This document shows positions 1 through 6,300 of a stretch of 13,976 bases of DNA, one piece after another; the first letter of the stretch is position 1, and each line of letters starts with the position of its first letter. The notes beneath the pieces are model-generated. The model did no database searches, was not told the DNA's origin, and saw only the letters and a list, made by a program, of their open reading frames with translations. The position numbers were made by a program, and so were the translations under genes. The stretch is from an uncultured Burkholderiales bacterium (GTDB taxonomy: Bacteria > Pseudomonadota > Gammaproteobacteria > Burkholderiales > Burkholderiaceae_C). The stretch covers positions 1 through 13,976 of the forward strand of contig CAISQQ010000185.1 of assembly GCA_903887655.1 (NCBI GenBank). Direction: 5' to 3'.

Positions 1-1309
1 CATCCAAGTGCTTGGGCAAGACATAAACTTGGCCCGACTCGTAGCGCTCGGGATGAGAGAAGAGTTCAATTTGCGCAATGGTTTGGTTGGCAAAGGAGGA
101 GCTCATCACGAAGCTGGGGTGTCCTGTGCCACAGCCCAAATTCACCAAGCGGCCTTTGGCGAGCATGATGATGCGCTTGCCGCCTGGCAGCAAAATGTGA
201 TCCACCTGGGGCTTGATCTCCTCCCAGGTGTAGGCTTCCATCGACGCGATATCAATTTCATTGTCAAAGTGACCAATGTTACAAACGATGGCTTGGTCCT
301 TCATGGCCAACATGTGCGCGTGGGTGATCACGTGCTTGTTGCCCGTGGCCGTCACAAAGATGTCCGCCTTGTCGGCCGCGTAGTCCATGGTGACCACTTT
401 GTAGCCTTCCATGGCCGCTTGCAAGGCGTTGATCGGATCGATCTCGGTCACCCACACCTGGGCGCTCAAGGCGCGCAAGGCCTGGGCAGAGCCCTTGCCC
501 ACGTCGCCGTAACCGGCCACGACCGCCACTTTACCGGCGATCATCACATCGGTGGCGCGCTTGATGCCGTCCACCAAGGACTCGCGGCAGCCGTACAAAT
601 TGTCAAACTTGCTCTTGGTCACCGAGTCGTTCACGTTGATGGCACGGAACATCAAGCTGCCATCGCGAGACATCTCATTCAAGCGGTGCACGCCAGTGGT
701 CGTCTCTTCGGTGACACCAATGATCTCTGCACCTTTTCTGCTGTACCAGGTTGGGTCTTGGGCCAATTTGGCTTTGATGGCCGCGTACAAACAGGTCTCT
801 TCTTCGCTGGTGGGGTTGGCCAAGAGTGAGGCATCGGTCTCGGCGCGCTTGCCCAAATGCATGAGCAAGGTGGCGTCGCCACCATCGTCCAAAATCATAT
901 TGGGGCCTTCGCCAGGGGAGTTGGCCGCAGCAAACTCAAAAATGCGGTGGGTGTAGTCCCAGTACTCGGTGAGGTTCTCGCCTTTTTTGGCAAACACCGG
1001 GGTGCCAGCGGCAGCAATGGCCGCGGCGGCATGGTCCTGGGTGGAGTAAATGTTGCAAGAGGCCCAACGCACCTGAGCACCCAAGGCTTGCAAGGTCTCG
1101 ATCAACACGGCCGTTTGAATGGTCATGTGCAAGGAGCCGGTGACGCGCGCGCCTTTCAAGGGCTTGGACTGGGCGAATTCTTGGCGAATGGCCATCAGAC
1201 CGGGCATTTCGGTCTCGGCGATTTTGATTTCTTTTCGGCCCCATTCGGCCAAGGATAAATCGGCCACCAAATAATCGGTGGTGTGCAGGGGCTTGATCGC
1301 AGCGTTCAT
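1..1309 (-). CDS. ahcY: Adenosylhomocysteinase (SAH hydrolase), 3' end cut by window
   Basis: Cytoplasmic NAD-dependent enzyme that splits S-adenosylhomocysteine into adenosine and homocysteine, relieving product inhibition of methyltransferases and feeding methionine resynthesis. Reading minus from the ATG at 1309-1307 gives 436 codons ending ...PKHLD at the window edge; roughly 40 C-terminal residues, including the usual PDHYRY-type tail, should lie outside. The N-terminus MNAAIKPLHTTDYLVADLSL, the SLHMTIQTAVL substrate segment, the long-form insert around WYSRKGAEIIGVTEETTTG, and the Rossmann motif GYGDVGKGSAQAL at about residues 266-278 are all family hallmarks. A GGAG ribosome-binding site lies at 1322-1319, 9 nt before the ATG. 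The gene is divergent from prfC and sits behind an SAH riboswitch, so its own substrate probably controls it. Identification is very secure; only the 3' end is missing. Confidence 0.97.
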   Translation of the reverse strand, partial: MNAAIKPLHTTDYLVADLSLAEWGRKEIKIAETEMPGLMAIRQEFAQSKPLKGARVTGSLHMTIQTAVLIETLQALGAQVRWASCNIYSTQDHAAAAIAAAGTPVFAKKGENLTEYWDYTHRIFEFAAANSPGEGPNMILDDGGDATLLMHLGKRAETDASLLANPTSEEETCLYAAIKAKLAQDPTWYSRKGAEIIGVTEETTTGVHRLNEMSRDGSLMFRAINVNDSVTKSKFDNLYGCRESLVDGIKRATDVMIAGKVAVVAGYGDVGKGSAQALRALSAQVWVTEIDPINALQAAMEGYKVVTMDYAADKADIFVTATGNKHVITHAHMLAMKDQAIVCNIGHFDNEIDIASMEAYTWEEIKPQVDHILLPGGKRIIMLAKGRLVNLGCGTGHPSFVMSSSFANQTIAQIELFSHPERYESGQVYVLPKHLD

Positions 1310-1438
1310 GTCTTGATACTCCAAAGAGAATAATGAAGACCACTGCAACACGGCGCGGCTCGTAAGCCTGGCGCAAAGAGTGAGCGCACACCCCTTGAAC
1401 GGGGCTCACGAAACTCACCTCACAAAGTCGCAGTGGGT
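1310..1438 (-). promoter_or_regulatory. Structured ahcY leader between riboswitch and start codon
   Basis: This is a 129-nt untranslated stretch between the SAH aptamer and ahcY. In the minus-strand RNA, CCACUGCGAC (1436-1427) can pair with GUUGCAGUGG (1349-1340), ten pairs with one G-U. That helix encloses two hairpins: GUGAGC/GCUCAC with inner CCCC/GGGG at 1409-1380, and GGCU-UACG-AGCC within about 1375-1354. The result would be a three-way junction ending 18 nt before the GGAG ribosome-binding site. The pairings are visible in the sequence; that they form in the cell and act as the expression platform is inference. Confidence 0.5.
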
Positions 1439-1549
1439 GAGCGCCGTTGATGAAGGTATCAACCGAGCCTCATTTTTTGAAGGAGTTTAAAGAGCGCCCA
1501 CTGGAGGGGCCCCTCAAAATCCAAGAAAAAACTGCATCGCTCCTCGGTC
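1439..1549 (-). ncRNA. SAH riboswitch (ahcY RNA motif)
   Basis: The minus-strand RNA carries both conserved halves of the S-adenosylhomocysteine riboswitch in the right order. The 5' half is CCGAGGAGCGAUGCAG (from about 1547) and the 3' half is AGGCUCGG (from 1470), followed by the GUUGAU/AUCAAC hairpin (1463-1446) and GGCGCUC (1445-1439). P1 pairs ACCGAG (1548-1543) with CUCGGU (1467-1462); its outer two pairs compete with the following hairpin. The pseudoknot pairs GAGCG (1542-1538) with CGCUC (1443-1439). Between them lies a long imperfect P2 stem, starting with UUUUUU against AAAAAA (about 1530-1472). Known SAH riboswitches lie before ahcY in proteobacteria and switch expression on when SAH binds. 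The downstream gene here is ahcY, as expected. I am confident of the class; helix ends are hand-drawn. Confidence 0.93.
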
Positions 1550-1556
1550 GGGTGCA

Positions 1557-1586
1557 ATTCTAACCAGACTTCGGGCTTGGCGTAAA
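1557..1586 (-). promoter_or_regulatory. Probable sigma-70 promoter for ahcY
   Basis: On the minus strand a -10 box TAGAAT (1562-1557) lies 18 nt after a -35-like TTTACG (1586-1581). The expected start, about 7 nt below the -10, falls at 1550-1549, immediately before the first paired base of the riboswitch. That fit is the main support. The -35 is only a partial match (4 of 6) and the spacer is one base long. Confidence 0.6.
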
Positions 1587-1714
1587 GCCCGCCCCTCCTC
1601 AAGGCCCTTTTTGACGGGTCTTTCAGGACCGACGCTGAGCGAGGCGCCCGCGCGCGCGCGCCAGGCTCTAAAATGAACCCTTTTACCTTCACCGCCTCAA
1701 GTGAGAATTTGGAC
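1587..1714. other. ahcY-prfC divergent intergenic region
   Basis: The non-coding space between the ahcY promoter and prfC holds an alternating CG tract (CGCGCGCGCGCGC, 1649-1661). It also holds CTAAAAT at 1668-1674, which resembles a plus-strand -10 box for prfC, though no good -35 lies at the matching distance. A TTGACG at 1611-1616 could be a -35 but has no partner -10. An in-frame ATG at 1673 belongs to the longer, less likely prfC start. Confidence 0.35.
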
Positions 1715-3355
1715 ATGCAAAACGGCCCCTTAAGCGATGAAGTCAAGCGTCGCCGCACCTTTGCCATCATCTCCCACCCCGATGCGGGCAAAACCACGCT
1801 CACGGAAAAACTGCTGCTCTTTTCTGGCGCCATCCAAATTGCCGGCTCCGTCAAAGCAAGGAAAGCCACCCGCCACGCCACGAGCGACTGGATGGAGATT
1901 GAAAAGCAGCGTGGCATCTCGGTGGCGTCGTCGGTCATGCAAATGCTCTACCGCGAGCATGTGATCAATTTGCTCGACACCCCGGGTCACAAAGACTTCT
2001 CCGAAGACACCTACCGCGTGCTCACGGCCGTGGACTCGGCCCTGATGGTGATCGATGCGGCCAACGGGGTGGAGGCGCAAACCCGCCGCTTGATCGAGGT
2101 CTGTCGCCAAAGAAACACCCCCATCATCACCTTTGTCAACAAAATGGACCGCGAAGTGCGCGACCCCTTGGACATTTTGGACGAGGTCGAGCGTGAACTC
2201 GGCATGCCCTGTGTGCCCATGACCTGGCCGGTGGGCCAAGGCAAGACCTTTGGTGGCATCATGGACTTGAACGCCCACAGCATGAAAGTGTTCGAGTCCG
2301 GCTCTGAGCGGCGACCGCAAGACTTTGAGACCATGCCGCTCAGTGAGCCCCAAGCGCTCCTCGCGCGCTTTGGCCAAGAGTACACGACGGCGCTTGACGG
2401 CATGGAGCTCGCCCGCGGGGCGTCGCCGAGCTTTGACCGCCAGGCGTTTTTAGCGGGTCAACAAACCCCGGTGTTTTTTGGCTCGGGCGTGAACAACTTT
2501 GGCGTGATGGAGGTGCTCGACGCCTTGGTCGACTTGGCCCCAGCGCCCCAGTCCCGCACGAGCTCATTGAACAGCAAAGGCCAAGGCGTGCTCACCTCAA
2601 TCGAGCCCGACCAGGCCGATTTCTCTGGGGTCGTCTTCAAAGTCCAAGCCAACATGGACCCCTCCCACCGCGACCGCATTGCCTTTGTGCGGGTGGCCTC
2701 GGGGCGTTACGCACCGGGCATGAAACTCAAAGTGCAGCGCACCGCCAAGGAGCTCAGACCCACCTCGGTCGTGACCTTTTTAAGCCAACGCCGTGAAGCC
2801 GTGGAAGAGGCCTTCGCCGGCGACATCATTGGCTTTACCACCCACGGTGGCGTGCAGCTGGGCGACACCATCACCGATGGACTCACCGCGCAGTTCACGG
2901 GGCTGCCGTTTTTTGCGCCCGAGCTGTTCATGACCGTGGTGCTCAAAAACCCGCTGCGCACCAAGCAGCTGCAAACCGGACTGGCCCAACTCGGCGAAGA
3001 AGGCGCCATCCAAGTGTTTCGCCCTGAGATGGGCGGCTTGATGCTCCTCGGTGCCGTGGGCCAGTTGCAGTTCGAGGTGGTGCAGCACCGCCTCAAAGCC
3101 GAGTACGACTGCGATGTGCGCTTGGAGTCTTGTCCCTACACGGGCGCGCGCTGGATCACCGCCAAGACCCCCGCCGAGCTCAAAGAGTTCGTCAACGCCT
3201 ACCCCGCTCGCATGGCCACCGATGCGGCCCAGGCCTTGGCCTATTTGTGCACCTCGCCTTATGACGTGCGACTCGCCCAAGAGCGCTTCCCCGACATTCG
3301 GTTTCACCCCTTGCGAGAACACGCCGGCTTGGCCCTGCAAAGCGCTCAAGGCTAA
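1715..3355 (+). CDS. prfC: Peptide chain release factor 3 (RF3)
   Basis: This translational GTPase removes RF1/RF2 from the ribosome after peptide release and is cytoplasmic. From the ATG at 1715 the protein is 546 residues, against about 529 in E. coli. GTPase motifs are SHPDAGKTT (about 20-28), the switch-I RGIS (66-69), DTPGH (88-92) and NKMD (142-145). The SDWMEIEKQRGIS block and the C-terminal FQVFRPE/GAVGQLQFEVVQHRL-type region are diagnostic of RF3 rather than EF-G. Start choice: an upstream in-frame ATG at 1673 would add 14 residues with no family counterpart and lies on a possible -10 box, so I prefer 1715. A weak GAG lies 9 nt upstream of it. Both starts have poor ribosome-binding sites. 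The gene is divergent from ahcY and convergent with uvrA. The product is certain; the start is moderately so. Confidence 0.96.
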   Translation: MQNGPLSDEVKRRRTFAIISHPDAGKTTLTEKLLLFSGAIQIAGSVKARKATRHATSDWMEIEKQRGISVASSVMQMLYREHVINLLDTPGHKDFSEDTYRVLTAVDSALMVIDAANGVEAQTRRLIEVCRQRNTPIITFVNKMDREVRDPLDILDEVERELGMPCVPMTWPVGQGKTFGGIMDLNAHSMKVFESGSERRPQDFETMPLSEPQALLARFGQEYTTALDGMELARGASPSFDRQAFLAGQQTPVFFGSGVNNFGVMEVLDALVDLAPAPQSRTSSLNSKGQGVLTSIEPDQADFSGVVFKVQANMDPSHRDRIAFVRVASGRYAPGMKLKVQRTAKELRPTSVVTFLSQRREAVEEAFAGDIIGFTTHGGVQLGDTITDGLTAQFTGLPFFAPELFMTVVLKNPLRTKQLQTGLAQLGEEGAIQVFRPEMGGLMLLGAVGQLQFEVVQHRLKAEYDCDVRLESCPYTGARWITAKTPAELKEFVNAYPARMATDAAQALAYLCTSPYDVRLAQERFPDIRFHPLREHAGLALQSAQG

Positions 3356-3373
3356 GCCCCAAAGGGCCAGCCC

Positions 3374-6300
3374 TCAGCGCGCCAGCACGGGCTTCAAGGC
3401 CACCCCCGTGTGGGTGCGCTGCTTGACCAAGGTCTCTGGCGTGCCTGCCGCCACCAGCAAGCCCCCACCTTGTCCGCCCTCGGGCCCCAAGTCGAGCACC
3501 CAGTCGGCCTCGGCAATCACATCCAAATCGTGCTCGATCACGATCACGCTGTGGCCCGCGTCGACCAAGCGGTGCAGCACACGGATGAGTTTGTCCACAT
3601 CCGACATGTGCAGCCCCACCGTCGGCTCATCGAGCACATAAAGCGTGTGGGGCACTTTGTAGCCGCGTTTGCCCACATCGTCGCGCACTTTGCTGAGCTC
3701 CGTCACGAGCTTGATGCGCTGCGCCTCCCCACCACTCAGGGTCGGGGACGGCTGCCCGAGCGTCAAATACCCCAGCCCCACGTCCTTCAAGAGCGACAAA
3801 GGGTGGGCGATCACGGGCGTGCTGGCAAAGAAGTCCACCGCCTCATCGACTTGCATTTGCAGCACGTCGCCAATGGTTTTGCCTCTCCAAGTGACCCCCA
3901 AAGTCTCGGCATTGAAGCGTGCGCCTTTGCAGACCTCGCACAAGACCTTCACATCGGGCAAGAAGCTCATCTCAATGGTGCGCATGCCTTGGCCCTCGCA
4001 GCCGTGACAGCGGCCCTCGCCGGTGTTGAAGCTAAATCGCGCGGGCCCAAATCCTCTCGCTTGCGCCTCCAAGGTTTGTGCAAACATCTTTCGAATCGTG
4101 TCCCAAAACCCAATGTAGGTGGCCGGACAACTGCGCGGCGTTTTACCAATCGGTGTTTGGTCCACTTCAAGCACCCGATCGAGCTGCTCCCAGCCCAGCA
4201 CCGCCTCACAGCCCAACCACGTCGAGGGTGAGCGTCGATGGGCAAGGGCTTGGTGGACGTTGGCCAGCAAGATGTCGCGCGCGAGCGTGGACTTGCCCGA
4301 GCCCGACACGCCCGTCACCGCCACCAAGCGCTTCAAGGGAAAATCCGCTTGCACCGCCTTCAGGTTGTGCAAGTTCGCCCCCATCACTCGCAAGGTCTGC
4401 ACGGGCTCGTTCGAGGCCGCCATGCTGCGCCGGCTCTGCAGCGGGTGGCGCATGGCGTCACGCAAATAGCGCCCCGTCACCGACTCGCTTTGGTCCATCA
4501 AGTCTTGCACGCGGCCTTGCGCGACCAAGTGTCCCCCGCGTTTGCCCGCGCCAGGTCCAATGTCAATCAAATGATCGGCTCGACGCATGGTCTCCTCGTC
4601 GTGCTCGACCACCACCAGGGTGTTGCCCTTTTGACACAGAAGTGACAAGGCGTTCAAGAGCATTTGGTTGTCGCGCGCATGCAGACCAATCGTGGGCTCG
4701 TCCAAGACATAACACACGCCTTGCAAGTGGCTGCCCAGTTGTGCGGCCAAGCGAATGCGCTGCGACTCACCCCCGCTCAAGGTGGGGGCGCCGCGCTCGA
4801 GCGTCAAATACCCCAAACCCACTTGGTCCAAGAACTCCAAGCGCAGGGCAATTTCCGAGACCAAGTCGCGTGCGATTTGCGCCTCTCGGCCCACGAGCTT
4901 TAGCTCCCGCACCCATTGGCGCAAGGCTTGGACGCTCAATTGGGCCAAGCTCGTGATGGGCTGGCCGTGAAAGCGCACGTGGCGCGCGAGCGCGTTCAAG
5001 CGCGACCCCTCACAAGCGGGACAGGTCACCTCCTCGAACTCGTCCAAGGTCGGCTCGGCAAAGGTTTGCTCGCGGCCCTTTTGCGAGGCGTCTTGTGTGG
5101 TGTCGTCGAGCAATGCGCGCTGCTTGGCATTGAGCTTGACACCGGTGCCCACACAACTCGTGCACCAGCCGTGCTTGGAGTTGTAGGAAAAAAGCCTGGG
5201 GTCGAGCTCGCTGTAAGACGCGGCACAAACGGGACAGGCGCGTCGGGTGGAGTAGACCTGCAGCTCACCGATGCGAGACGTTGACGCGCCCACCATCATG
5301 GCGGCGGCCAAGCCTTTGAGAGGCGACAAGACATGCACCACGCCTTTGCCGTGCTCAAGACCGAGCATCACCGCTTGTCTGAGAAACTCCTCGCGCGCCA
5401 CGTCCACGGTGAGGCTCAAGATGGGCAACTCCACGGTGTGCTCTTTGAAGCGGTCCAGGCGTGGGAATTGCTGCGTGGGCAAAAACTCACCATCCACCCG
5501 CAAATGGCTATAGCCTTTGTTGCGCGCCCAATCCGCCAAATCGGTGTAGAGGCCTTTTCTGTTGATCACCAAGGGGCTCAAGATCCCAATCTCTTGGCCC
5601 TTAAAGCGCGAGATGAGTTGCGCGCAAATGCTTTGCACGCTTTGCGGCATCACCGCTTGGTCGTCGTGGACACAATGCTGCACACCGAGCTTGACGTACA
5701 ACAAGCGTAAAAAATGCCACACCTCGGTGGTGGTGCCCACGGTGCTTTTTCTGCCGCCCCGGGAGAGTCGCTGCTCGATCGCCACGGTGGGCGGAATGCC
5801 ATAGACGGCATCGACCTCGGGGCGAGCAGCGGGCTGCACAATGCTTCTGGCGTAGGCGTTCAAACTCTCCAAGTAGCGGCGCTGGCCTTCGTTGAACAAA
5901 ATATCAAACGCCAAGGTCGACTTGCCCGAACCCGACACCCCGGTCACCACATTGAAGCTTCCGCGCGGTATGTGAACCGTGAGGTTTTTGAGGTTGTGCT
6001 CTTTGGCGTTGATGATTTGGATCTCTCCCGAGTGCAGGCTTGGCAAACGAGGACGTGCAGACTCGGTTTGACCCAAGAGCCCCAAGGCCGCATGCCGATC
6101 TCCTGGCTCGCCAGCGCCAGGCAGCAGTGCCCCCAAGTTCTGGTCGTAGCTTCTGAGCGCCTGCGCGGTGTGGGAGGTCGGATGCGACTTGATGTCATCG
6201 GGTGCGCCTTGCACGACCAAGTAGCCCCCGGCTTCGCCGCCTTCGGGCCCCAAATCAATCACCCAGTCGCTCGAGCGCACCACATCCAAGTTGTGCTCAA

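Noticed and set aside
8..829. Plus-strand open frame of 273 codons over ahcY
   Set aside because: It is antisense to a well-conserved AhcY frame, and the translation has no family resemblance.
936..1418. 160-codon minus frame overlapping ahcY and its leader
   Set aside because: It is out of frame with ahcY, crosses the structured leader and has no conserved features.
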